Below, one piece after another: positions 1 to 6,120 of a DNA stretch of 6,345 nucleotides. Each line of letters begins with the position of its first letter. The first letter of the stretch is position 1. The notes under the pieces were generated by a model that was not told the origin of the DNA, did no database searches, and saw nothing but the letters and a program-made list of their open reading frames with translations. Made by a program: the position numbers and the translations under genes. Location: NCBI GenBank assembly GCA_002405995.1, contig DHMW01000094.1, forward strand, positions 1-6,345, given 5' to 3'. This DNA comes from Oscillospiraceae bacterium UBA4632 (GTDB lineage: Bacteria > Bacillota > Clostridia > Oscillospirales > Oscillospiraceae).

Positions 1-510
1 GTGTGGAAGGGCCTCAAGGACCTGTATGCCATTGGCTTTATCGATAAGCTCCCGCGCCTCATTTCCGCGCAGGCCGAGGGCTGCCATCCCATCAACCGCG
101 CCATCGCAGAGAACAAGCCCTGGGAGCCGATGGAGGAGAACACGCTGGCCGACTCCATCGCTGTCGGCGTGCCGCGCAATGCGGACAAGGCGCTCATGGC
201 GATCCGCGAGTCGAACGGCATCGTCGTGAACGTGACGGATGAGGAGATCATGGCGGCGCAGAAGCTGCTCGGCACGACCTGCGGCGTCTTCGGCGAGCCG
301 GCGGGCGTCACCGGCACGGCGGCGGTCAAGAAGCTCTGCGAGCAGGGCGTGCTCGGCGAGAACGATACGGTCGTCTCCGTCGTGACGGGCAACGGCCTCA
401 AGGACGTAGCCAACGCCATCAAGTTCTGCGGCGAGCCGATGAGCCTGCCGAACGATCTTGACCTGCTGGTCGAGGAATTCGACAGGCGCGGCATCCGGAC
501 GGAAGCGTAA
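1..510 (+). CDS. thrC: Threonine synthase, C-terminal fragment (5' end outside window)
   Basis: PLP-dependent enzyme that converts O-phospho-L-homoserine to L-threonine and phosphate, the last step of threonine synthesis in the cytoplasm. The visible 169 residues are the C-terminal part of a protein usually of about 400 residues or more. Supporting motifs are KGLKDLYAIGFIDKLPRL (about residues 3-20), a QAEGCHPINRA segment (24-34), EPAGVTGTAAVKKL (about 99-112), and VVTGNGLKD (127-135), which matches the C-terminal TGxGLKD signature of threonine synthases. The catalytic PLP-lysine lies upstream of the window. The GTG at position 1 is in frame but reads best as an internal valine: no ribosome binding site can be seen and the conserved fold clearly starts earlier. 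The gene ends with TAA 13 bp before the terminator stem and converges on the acyltransferase gene. Family identity is firm; the related alternative, another fold-type II PLP enzyme, is unlikely. Confidence 0.9.
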   Translation: MWKGLKDLYAIGFIDKLPRLISAQAEGCHPINRAIAENKPWEPMEENTLADSIAVGVPRNADKALMAIRESNGIVVNVTDEEIMAAQKLLGTTCGVFGEPAGVTGTAAVKKLCEQGVLGENDTVVSVVTGNGLKDVANAIKFCGEPMSLPNDLDLLVEEFDRRGIRTEA

Positions 511-522
511 CGGGAAAAAGGG

Positions 523-557
523 AAAAGGTCCGCGAGCGACAGCTCGCGGGCCTTTTG
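523..557. terminator. Bidirectional intrinsic terminator between converging genes
   Basis: An 11-bp GC-rich stem (527-537 with 542-552, one G-U pair) closes on a GACA/ACAG-type 4-nt loop (538-541). It is flanked by AAAA on the left (523-526) and TTTT on the right (553-556), which can extend the stem to 15 bp. Read rightward it ends in TTTTG, for thrC. Read leftward it ends in TTTT, three C and then TTTTT, for the minus-strand operon whose last stop codon is at 558-560. One hairpin therefore serves both transcripts. Confidence 0.88.
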
Positions 558-1616
558 TCATACGATGTATTTTTTGACCACGGGGATCTGATGCAGCAGC
601 GCCGAGACCGCCATGGAGGCCGTGAACACGATGACCGCCAGCAGCGGCACGGAGAAAAAGGCATTGCACGAAAAGGTGTCGATGCCGAAGCGCCCCAGCA
701 GCTCTATGACCATCGGATGAACGAGGTAAACGCCGAAGCTGTATTTCGACAGCCTGCCAAGAATGCCGAGCGACCGCTCGCCCATCTTCGGAAAATTCAG
801 ATGCTGCTTGGCAAAAACGAAGATCGGAACGCTGGTGAACAGCACGTTGAGCGAGTTATAGTTGTAAAAGGCGTCGCTCGGCGCGCCCTGCGCTCTGGAG
901 AGGACGACGGGAGCGGCTATGGAGAAAAGAAGGGCCGCTGCGCCGATGCAGTAAAGAACAGTCTCCTCTCTGCGGCTGAATTCCCTGCGGCTGAGATAAT
1001 ATCCGCCGATGAAATAAACGGTAAGGCCAAGCGGGAAATAGCAGTAGGTGCGCTGAATGACGGTGCGGAGGATCTCGCTGGCCTGCGGCAGGGCAAAGGA
1101 GCAGAAAAAGGCAGCCTGCGGCAGAAGAAACGTGAAAATAAATGCCAGCAGCAGAAAATATCGCATGAGCTTCTCGCTTTGAACAATGGGGCGCAGCAGC
1201 GGAATGAGCAGATAGAGCCCCGCGATCATAAAGAGGAACCACATGTGATAATGGCCCGTGAAAAAGCGGAAAAGGACCTCGTCCCACGTGATGCCGTAAA
1301 GGGCGCGCACGAAGAGCGCATAAGCCGCCGACCAGAATGCGAACGCTATGGCAATGCGCAGCAGGTACTTTTTCAAAATGGTCCGGACGTCGAGCTCACG
1401 CCCCAAAAACAGCGCGCCGCTGATCATCACAAACACGGGAACGGACCATTTGCCCGTGGTGCAGTAGAGGTTGAAGGCAAACCACGCGCGCGAGCTGACG
1501 TCAACATCAAGCCAATGCTGTGCCGAAAGATGCACGGCAACGACAAAAAAGATCGCAGCAATGCGGAGAATGTCGTAATAGATCACGCGCCGGGAGGAAA
1601 AGCGTTCCATAGGCAT
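558..1616 (-). CDS. Membrane acyltransferase, type 3 family (OatA/WecH-like)
   Basis: Predicted 352-residue polytopic membrane protein of the acyltransferase 3 family, whose members move acyl (often acetyl) groups onto cell-surface sugars, peptidoglycan or other acceptors. The N-terminus has the family pattern YYDILRIAAIFFVVAVHL (13-30) with Arg18 and His29 at the positions of conserved family residues. It continues with VPVFVMISGALFLGRE (59-74), HYHMWFLFMIAGLYLL (122-137), and SFGVYLVHP (293-301) near the end. About ten hydrophobic segments fill the whole length and there is no extracytoplasmic SGNH esterase domain, so it resembles stand-alone WecH-type proteins more than two-domain OatA. 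The start is ATG at 1616: an AGGCAGG element (1625-1631, minus strand) sits 8 nt before it and inside the end of the previous gene. A second ATG at 1610 is less well placed. It is the last gene of the operon, 3 nt after the upstream stop. The acceptor substrate cannot be told from sequence. Confidence 0.85.
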   Translation of the reverse strand: MPMERFSSRRVIYYDILRIAAIFFVVAVHLSAQHWLDVDVSSRAWFAFNLYCTTGKWSVPVFVMISGALFLGRELDVRTILKKYLLRIAIAFAFWSAAYALFVRALYGITWDEVLFRFFTGHYHMWFLFMIAGLYLLIPLLRPIVQSEKLMRYFLLLAFIFTFLLPQAAFFCSFALPQASEILRTVIQRTYCYFPLGLTVYFIGGYYLSRREFSRREETVLYCIGAAALLFSIAAPVVLSRAQGAPSDAFYNYNSLNVLFTSVPIFVFAKQHLNFPKMGERSLGILGRLSKYSFGVYLVHPMVIELLGRFGIDTFSCNAFFSVPLLAVIVFTASMAVSALLHQIPVVKKYIV

Positions 1617-1619
1617 CGT

Positions 1620-2132
1620 TCACGCCTGCCTTTCTGCCGCTCCGGCGGAGGCGTCCTCCGCGGCGGGAGCGGGGGCCCTGCCGCTATCAGGCGCGGACGG
1701 ATCTTCAGTATGCGCAGCTTCCGGCTGCCGCGCCTGTTCGGCAAGCAGCTCGGCACGCGTTTCCTCGCGCGCCTGCGCCACGGCCTGCTCCTGCGCCTTT
1801 TCCGCCTTGGCGCGCTCGCGCTCGACCATGTGTTGAGCATGCTTGCTTTGCAGCTTGAACACGAGCCGCAGCACGAGCACGAGCACCACGATCGCAAGGC
1901 CGAGCCAGCTCCAGAACTTGAGCTCGAAGAGCGTCTTGACCGTCCAATATTTTGCCTGCATGCCGAGGAAGCAGAACAGGATCGAAACGGCCAGCGCCGC
2001 GCCGAACAGCAGCACCCACAGCACCGATTTGACGGCGCTGCGCCTGCGCACGCGCAGGTGCGCGATCAAAAACAGCAGGCTCAGCAGAAAAAACGCAGGG
2101 AACTGCGCAAATAAAATCTCCCTCAGATCCAT
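1620..2132 (-). CDS. Unknown three-helix membrane protein with charged coiled-coil-like tail
   Basis: I do not recognise this 170-residue protein. Three hydrophobic segments are visible: about residues 7-26, 36-57 and 73-93, the last rich in Val/Leu. They are separated by a basic loop (RVRRR, 27-31) and a segment with Lys, Tyr and Trp (60-72). From about 97 to 136 the chain is rich in Ala, Glu, Gln, Arg and Lys with a helical, coiled-coil-like pattern (for example ERERAKAEKAQEQAVAQ). Residues 137-170 are low-complexity Ala/Pro/Glu/Asp and probably disordered. By the positive-inside rule the tail is likely cytoplasmic. The start is ATG at 2130-2132: GAGG (2139-2142, minus strand) lies 6 nt before it and overlaps the stop codon of the hydantoinase gene, which implies coupled translation. 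It lies between two enzyme genes in one operon, but nothing in it reveals a function. Confidence 0.75.
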   Translation of the reverse strand: MDLREILFAQFPAFFLLSLLFLIAHLRVRRRSAVKSVLWVLLFGAALAVSILFCFLGMQAKYWTVKTLFELKFWSWLGLAIVVLVLVLRLVFKLQSKHAQHMVERERAKAEKAQEQAVAQAREETRAELLAEQARQPEAAHTEDPSAPDSGRAPAPAAEDASAGAAERQA

Positions 2133-2140
2133 ATGTTACC

Positions 2141-3523
2141 TCACAGTGCGCATTTGCCGCGCTTCAAGTATTCGCCCATCCTGCCGCCGACGACCCTGCC
2201 GCCGTCCACCTGGAGCTGACCGCGCAGGTAGACCTTCGCCACGCCGCCGCTCGTGCGGAAGCCCTCGAACGGCGTATAGCCCGCCCTGGAGAGCAGGTCC
2301 GCGCCGTGGAGCACGTGGCTTGCGCCGGGATCGTAGACAACGATGTCGGCGTCGCTGCCCGCAGCGATCACGCCCTTGCGGGGAAAGAGACCGTAAAGCT
2401 TGGCAGGGTTTTCACTCAGCGCGCGGCAGACGCCCGCAAGAGACAGCTTCTTTTCGCGTTCCGCGACCGTATAGACGACCTCGCCGCGCGTTTCCGCGCC
2501 CGGAAGTCCGCCGGGAATCTTTGTGAAGTCGTCGCGGCCCGCGTCCTTCTGCTCGAGCGTGAACGAGCAGTGGTCGGTCGAGATGGTCTGCACCTCGCCG
2601 CGGCGCAGCGCCTTCCACAGCGCCTCGCTGTCCTCCTTCGTGCGGATGGGCGGCGCGCAGACGAAGCGTGCGGCAGAGGAATAATCGGGATCGTAGTAGA
2701 CGCTGTCCTCCAGCGCAAGATACTGCGGGCAGGTCTCCACATACACGGTCTGCCCGCGGCGGCGTGCGGCTGCGATCTCGTCAAGCGAGGCTTTGTTCGT
2801 CGTATGCACGATGATGACCGGCGCATCCGCCGCCTGCGCGATGCGCAGCAGCCGTGCAACGGCCTCCGCCTCCAGATAGTCGGGGCGCGCCATCGGGTGC
2901 GAGGCGACGTCCGCGCCGAGTCCGCTCTCCTTCAGCTCGGCGATGCGCGCATCGATCACGCCCGCGTTTTCGCAGTGTACGCCCGCGATGCCGCCGCGCG
3001 CCTTCAGTGCCTTCAGCGCGCGGTAGACCGCGCCGTCGCCGATCATCATGGCGGGGTAGGTGAGGTACATTTTGAACGATGTGATGCCGGCGGCAAACAT
3101 ATCGTCCAGCTCGGCTTCGATGCTCTCGTTCCAGTCATCGATGGTCATATGGAAGCCATAATCGCAATAGCATTTGCCATCCGCTTTCTTATGCCAGAGA
3201 TCAAGCCCGTAGGCAAGGGATTCCCCTTTATTGGGGCAGGCGAAGTCGATGACCGTTGTCGTGCCGCCGCGGATGGCGCTTTTGCTGCCGCTTTCAAAAT
3301 CATCGGCTGTCGTGGTGCTGCACACGTCGAGGTCGAAGTGCGTGTGCGCGTCGATAAAGCCTGGGAAGAGCAGGCAGCCCGACACATCGACGGTCTCGCT
3401 CTGCGCGGCGAGCGCGGGGGGGATGTGCCCGGCCTTTTCAATTTTTTCCCCGTCGATAAGCACATCGGCGCGGCGGCAGCCGCGTCCGCTGACGACATAG
3501 CCGCCCTTGAGCAGCGTTTTCAT
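2141..3523 (-). CDS. hydA: Dihydropyrimidinase / D-hydantoinase family amidohydrolase
   Basis: Cytosolic binuclear-metal amidohydrolase, 460 residues, the usual family length. Characterised members open the ring of dihydrouracil, dihydrothymine or 5-substituted hydantoins to give N-carbamoyl amino acids. All expected metal ligands can be placed: His60 and His62 in FPGFIDAHTHFDL, the carboxylatable Lys151 in SFKMYLTYP, His183 in GVHCEN, His240 in VIIVHTT, and Asp317 in STDHCSF. Tyr156 corresponds to the substrate-contacting tyrosine of hydantoinases. The C-terminal signature NPAKLYGLFPRKGVI with GSDADIVVYDP is typical. The start chosen is ATG at 3521-3523 (MKTLLKGG), with AAGGAG 10 nt upstream. 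An upstream in-frame ATG at 3553 would add ten residues (MFFRIRSDLC) encoded across that ribosome binding site, so it is rejected. First gene of a three-gene operon. The true substrate is uncertain: dihydropyrimidine, hydantoin and other cyclic imides are all possible. Confidence 0.9.
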   Translation of the reverse strand: MKTLLKGGYVVSGRGCRRADVLIDGEKIEKAGHIPPALAAQSETVDVSGCLLFPGFIDAHTHFDLDVCSTTTADDFESGSKSAIRGGTTTVIDFACPNKGESLAYGLDLWHKKADGKCYCDYGFHMTIDDWNESIEAELDDMFAAGITSFKMYLTYPAMMIGDGAVYRALKALKARGGIAGVHCENAGVIDARIAELKESGLGADVASHPMARPDYLEAEAVARLLRIAQAADAPVIIVHTTNKASLDEIAAARRRGQTVYVETCPQYLALEDSVYYDPDYSSAARFVCAPPIRTKEDSEALWKALRRGEVQTISTDHCSFTLEQKDAGRDDFTKIPGGLPGAETRGEVVYTVAEREKKLSLAGVCRALSENPAKLYGLFPRKGVIAAGSDADIVVYDPGASHVLHGADLLSRAGYTPFEGFRTSGGVAKVYLRGQLQVDGGRVVGGRMGEYLKRGKCAL

Positions 3524-3533
3524 ACAGAGATCA

Positions 3534-3539
3534 CTCCTT
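3534..3539 (-). promoter_or_regulatory. Ribosome binding site that fixes the hydantoinase start
   Basis: AAGGAG on the minus strand, 10 nt before the ATG at 3523. Because it lies inside the ten-codon upstream extension (ATG at 3553), it argues for the shorter protein. Confidence 0.8.
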
Positions 3540-3607
3540 ATCCGAAAAAACACGGTTCCAAGTTAAAGACAGCATAGCATAATTCAAGCGAGAATTCCAT
3601 ACGTCGG

Positions 3608-3629
3608 GGACAAAAAGTATAAATTGTCC
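3608..3629. repeat. Inverted repeat 1 in divergent control region
   Basis: GGACAA, 10-nt AT-rich spacer, TTGTCC: a perfect 6-bp dyad, with its centre near 3618.5. The spacer contains TATACT on the minus strand, a possible -10 element for the hydantoinase operon, so a protein bound here could block or guide that promoter. Its right arm is shared with the left arm of the next dyad. A role as operator is inferred from position and symmetry only. Confidence 0.55.
3616..3621 (-). promoter_or_regulatory. Possible -10 element for the hydantoinase operon
   Basis: TATACT on the minus strand (5/6 match to TATAAT), which would give a 5' leader of roughly 85 nt before the ATG at 3523. No good -35 box is found 16-18 bp upstream, where the sequence is AATCTT or similar. 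The promoter, if real, would therefore be weak or depend on an activator. A second weak candidate, overlapping TATGCT copies near 3571-3581, is no better supported. Confidence 0.3.
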
Positions 3630-3657
3630 AAAAGCGACAAGATTCTTTTGGAAAATT
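3622..3657. repeat. Inverted repeat 2 in divergent control region
   Basis: Arms AATTGTCCAAAAG (3622-3634) and CTTTTGGAAAATT (3645-3657) match at 12 of 13 positions around a 10-nt spacer. The inner 8 bp (TCCAAAAG/CTTTTGGA) are perfect. The centre is near 3639.5, 21 bp or two helical turns from that of inverted repeat 1, so the two dyads face the same side of DNA. The right edge is 15 bp from the -35 element of the rightward promoter. No T-run follows on either strand, so it is not an intrinsic terminator. Probably an operator; the regulator is not in the window. Confidence 0.6.
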
Positions 3658-3672
3658 CAGAAGAATGATGAC

Positions 3673-3701
3673 TTGAGAAAAAATACACGGCACGATACAA
3701 T
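3673..3701 (+). promoter_or_regulatory. Sigma-A type promoter for the SLH 5'-nucleotidase gene
   Basis: TTGAGA (-35, 3673-3678) and TACAAT (-10, 3696-3701) are separated by exactly 17 bp, with four of six and five of six matches to the vegetative consensus. It lies in an AT-rich stretch within otherwise GC-rich DNA. Transcription would begin near 3707-3709 and leave a leader of about 130 nt before the coding start. Confidence 0.75.
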
Positions 3702-3707
3702 AAGCCC

Positions 3708-3836
3708 ATAATCCATTCTGGCGTACTCTGTCCGGCGAGGTTTGCTGCGCACTGTGGTTGAGAGATGGAAGCGCAGGTGCGTACCGGTCACGTTCGGAGC
3801 GGGGAGCCGAATGAAAAAATGAGGAGGAAAAACACT
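3708..3836 (+). other. Long GC-richer 5' leader of the nucleotidase mRNA
   Basis: Together with 3524-3707 this makes up the 313-bp gene-free stretch. The leader contains a possible 6-bp stem CTGCGC (3745-3750) with GCGCAG (3771-3776) around a 20-nt loop, a repeated GCGTAC (3721 and 3779), and a minimal reading frame ATG AAA AAA TGA (3811-3822) whose stop overlaps the main ribosome binding site. I could not match it to any riboswitch class I know, and the pairing is too short to claim one. Confidence 0.35.
3821..3827 (+). promoter_or_regulatory. Strong ribosome binding site of the nucleotidase gene
   Basis: GAGGAGG, 9 nt before ATG at 3837. It settles the start: in-frame ATGs at 3765 and 3819 lie before or on top of it, and only the 3837 start puts the signal peptide at the very N-terminus. 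Confidence 0.85.
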
Positions 3837-6005
3837 ATGCGCAAGTTTTTATCCGTCCTGCTCGCACTGGCTATGGTATTTTCTCTTACCGTGACCAGCC
3901 TTGCGGCGGAGGAGACGACGGACGCGGCCGCGGCTGCGACTGCCGAGACCACGACGGGCGACGTTACAGTGCTTTACAGTAACGATGTCCATACCTACGT
4001 GACCAAGGATATCAAGTATTCCACGGTCGCGTCCTATAAGGACAGCTTCAAGGATGTCCTGCTGGTCGACGCCGGTGACCACATCCAGGGTACCGCTTAC
4101 GGTTCCATGGATAAGGGGGCTGCGATCGTTAAGCTGATGGAGGCCGCCGGTTACGATTTGGCGACCGTCGGCAACCACGAATTCGACTATGGCATGGCCC
4201 GTGCGCTCGAAGTGATGACCAAGAGCAAGGTCCCCTATGTTTCCTGCAATTTCTATCATGAAAAAGACGGTGTTGCTGGCGATCTGGTCCTCGACGCGTA
4301 CAAGGTTTTCGAGGTCGGCGGCATGAAGATCGCCTTTGTTGGCATCACCACGCCTGAATCCTTCACCAAGTCCACGCCTGCCTACTTCCAGAATGAGAAG
4401 GGCGAGTACATTTACGGTATCGCCGGCGGCACGGACGGCAAGGCGCTCTATGAGGCTGTTCAGAAGGCCGTTGATGCGGCTGCCAAGGAGGCAGACTATG
4501 TCATCGCTCTCGGCCACCTCGGCGACGATCCGGCGTCCGATCCCTGGAACTCCGAGGACGTGATCGCGAACGTCAGCGGCCTGAGCGCGTTTATTGACGG
4601 CCACTCTCACAGCACCGTTGAAATGAAGGAAGTCAAGGACAAGGACGGCAAGGCCGTCATTCTGACTCAGACCGGCTCCTATTTTGCAGCGCTCGGTCAG
4701 ATGACCATCACCAAGGACGGCAAGATCACCACCAAGCTTCTCAAGGCTGAGGATCTGGCCGATGTTACCCCCGATGCCGATGTCAAGGCGATCGAGGATA
4801 AGTGGATCGCCGAGGTCGATCAGAAGCTCGGCGTCAAGATCGGCTCCTTTGCTGATGCGATGAAGAACTATGCGGAAGACGGCACGACCCGCCTCGTGCG
4901 TAAGCAGGAGACCAACACGGGTGACTTCTGCGCGGACGCGCTTTATTACCTGTTCGACAATATGGATATGGATGTGGACCTTGCCGTGATGAACGGCGGC
5001 GGCATCCGTAATTCTGTTACTCCTGCCGGTGATGTTACCTACAAGACCTGCAAGGAGATCCATACCTTCGGCAATGTTGCCTGCCTGATCACGGTTACCG
5101 GTCAGCAGGTGCTCGACGCACTGGAATGGGGCGCCAAGGATGTTCCCAATGAGTGCGGCGGCTTCCTGCAGGTCTCCGGCGTGAAGTACACGGTCAACAC
5201 TGCCATTCCCTCTACTGTCCAGAAAGATGAAAAGGGCGTCTGGACCGGCGGCCCTACCGGTGATTACCGTGTGACGGACGTTCAGATACTCAATAAAGAG
5301 ACCGGTGAATACGAGGCGCTCAAGACAGATGCCAAGTACAACATGGCCGGTTACAACTATACCCTGCGTAACCTGGGCGACGGCTTCAATATGTTTGACG
5401 GTGCCGTCAATGTGCTCGACTATGTTTCCGAGGATTATATGGTCCTTGCAAACTATGTCCAGTCCTTCAAGGACGGCAAGGTCATCGGTTATGCCGAGCC
5501 CCAGGGCCGCATCCTGATGAATCCGTTTGCCGATGTCAAGGCTTCCTCCTGGTTCGGCAAGTACGTCATCGACCTTTACAATGACGGCATCATCGCCGGC
5601 ACCTCCGCCACCACCTATGATCCCAGCGCTTCCCTGACCTGGGGCGCTGCGCTCAAGCTCCTGCTCGTCAGCAACGGCGATCTCAAGGCTGAGGACGCCA
5701 CCGGCGCCGACTGGCTGAAGAACACCCTCGCCAAGGCGGTCGAGCTGGGTCTCGCGCCGGAGGATGTGGACGGCAAGGCTCTGATCACCCGCCTCGCGTT
5801 CTGCCAGACCGCTGCCAAGCTCAACAAGCTGGAAGAGTCCAAGACCGAGAGCCCCTTCACCGACTGCACCGACGGCTACGTCATGGCGCTTGTCGATGCG
5901 AAGGTCATCAACGGCACGACCGAGACCACCTTCGAGCCTGACGCCACCCTGACCCGCGCGCAGATCGCCAAGATCATCTATCAGCTGGACCTGATCGAGA
6001 AGTAA
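3837..6005 (+). CDS. Secreted, SLH-anchored 5'-nucleotidase / metallophosphatase
   Basis: A 722-residue exported enzyme of the UshA/5'-nucleotidase family, which removes phosphate from nucleotides outside the membrane. A signal peptide spans residues 1-23 (MRKFLSVLLALAMVFSLTVT, cleavage near SLA-A), followed by a low-complexity Ala/Thr/Glu linker to about 40. The metallophosphoesterase domain (42-300) keeps every expected dimetal ligand: Asp50 and His52 (YSNDVH), Asp81 (DAGDH), Asn113 and His114 with catalytic-dyad Asp117 (GNHEFD), His227 (GHLG), and His256/His258 (DGHSHS). The nucleotide-binding C-terminal domain (about 333-560) has NGGGIRN (386-392), FGN (411-413) and NLGDGF (512-517). Three SLH repeats follow, at about 562-611, 618-665 and 671-720. 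Their usual TRAE motif reads TWGA, TRLA and TRAQ, so the first two are divergent. SLH repeats normally hold proteins to secondary cell-wall polymer. Single-gene transcript, well-placed promoter and ribosome binding site, two terminator hairpins. Exact nucleotide preference is not readable. Confidence 0.92.
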   Translation: MRKFLSVLLALAMVFSLTVTSLAAEETTDAAAAATAETTTGDVTVLYSNDVHTYVTKDIKYSTVASYKDSFKDVLLVDAGDHIQGTAYGSMDKGAAIVKLMEAAGYDLATVGNHEFDYGMARALEVMTKSKVPYVSCNFYHEKDGVAGDLVLDAYKVFEVGGMKIAFVGITTPESFTKSTPAYFQNEKGEYIYGIAGGTDGKALYEAVQKAVDAAAKEADYVIALGHLGDDPASDPWNSEDVIANVSGLSAFIDGHSHSTVEMKEVKDKDGKAVILTQTGSYFAALGQMTITKDGKITTKLLKAEDLADVTPDADVKAIEDKWIAEVDQKLGVKIGSFADAMKNYAEDGTTRLVRKQETNTGDFCADALYYLFDNMDMDVDLAVMNGGGIRNSVTPAGDVTYKTCKEIHTFGNVACLITVTGQQVLDALEWGAKDVPNECGGFLQVSGVKYTVNTAIPSTVQKDEKGVWTGGPTGDYRVTDVQILNKETGEYEALKTDAKYNMAGYNYTLRNLGDGFNMFDGAVNVLDYVSEDYMVLANYVQSFKDGKVIGYAEPQGRILMNPFADVKASSWFGKYVIDLYNDGIIAGTSATTYDPSASLTWGAALKLLLVSNGDLKAEDATGADWLKNTLAKAVELGLAPEDVDGKALITRLAFCQTAAKLNKLEESKTESPFTDCTDGYVMALVDAKVINGTTETTFEPDATLTRAQIAKIIYQLDLIEK

Positions 6006-6024
6006 GGCGAAACGCAGAAAAACG

Positions 6025-6055
6025 AAAAGAGCGCTGCACAGGCAGCGCTCTTTTT
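6025..6055. terminator. Intrinsic terminator after the nucleotidase gene, likely bidirectional
   Basis: A perfect 9-bp stem GAGCGCTGC (6029-6037) / GCAGCGCTC (6042-6050) with a 4-nt loop and AAAA/TTTT flanks extending it to 13 bp. Read rightward it ends in TTTTT, 20 nt after the nucleotidase stop. Read leftward it ends in TTTT, CG, TTTTT, so it can also stop the minus-strand gene entering from the right. Confidence 0.88.
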
Positions 6056-6066
6056 CTGCTCACGGC

Positions 6067-6119
6067 AGGAATGAGGAGCCGGTGCATCGCACCGGCTCCT
6101 CATTCCTTTTGCGTTTTTT
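6067..6119 (+). terminator. Second, very long hairpin with T-tract
   Basis: Arms 6067-6085 and 6089-6107 are perfectly complementary over 19 bp around an ATC loop. On the plus strand they are followed by TTT, GCG and six T (6108-6119). The shape and T-rich tail suit a back-up terminator for rightward transcription. On the minus strand no T-run follows, so it would not terminate leftward transcription by itself. Such a long perfect stem could also be a dispersed repeat. Confidence 0.7.
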
Positions 6120-6120
6120 G

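Noticed and set aside
555..2114. Long plus-strand frame (519 codons) across the acyltransferase and membrane-protein genes
   Set aside because: It is antisense to two well-supported genes, begins inside the terminator region without a ribosome binding site, and encodes a charged composition with no recognisable domain. Such frames are common opposite GC-rich genes.
3524..3553. Ten-residue N-terminal extension of the hydantoinase from ATG at 3553
   Set aside because: The AAGGAG ribosome binding site for the 3523 start lies inside it, and metal-ligand spacing agrees with the shorter form.
2306..3577. Long plus-strand frame (423 codons) opposite the hydantoinase gene
   Set aside because: The minus strand has all catalytic residues of hydantoinases, so this is an antisense shadow frame. 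It also runs through the hydantoinase ribosome binding site.
3765..3836. N-terminal extension of the nucleotidase from ATG at 3765 or 3819
   Set aside because: It would bury the signal peptide 24 or 6 residues inside the protein and include the GAGGAGG ribosome binding site in the coding sequence.
3849..5063. Minus-strand frame (404 codons) opposite the 5'-nucleotidase gene
   Set aside because: It is the complement of the conserved phosphoesterase domain, has no ribosome binding site or promoter, and its sequence looks like a shadow of the sense codons.
4640..5780. Recurring AAGGACGGCAAG-like 12-mers in the nucleotidase gene
   Set aside because: They encode Lys-Asp-Gly-Lys turns in strongly biased codons and are scattered with no fixed period, so they are not a repeat array.
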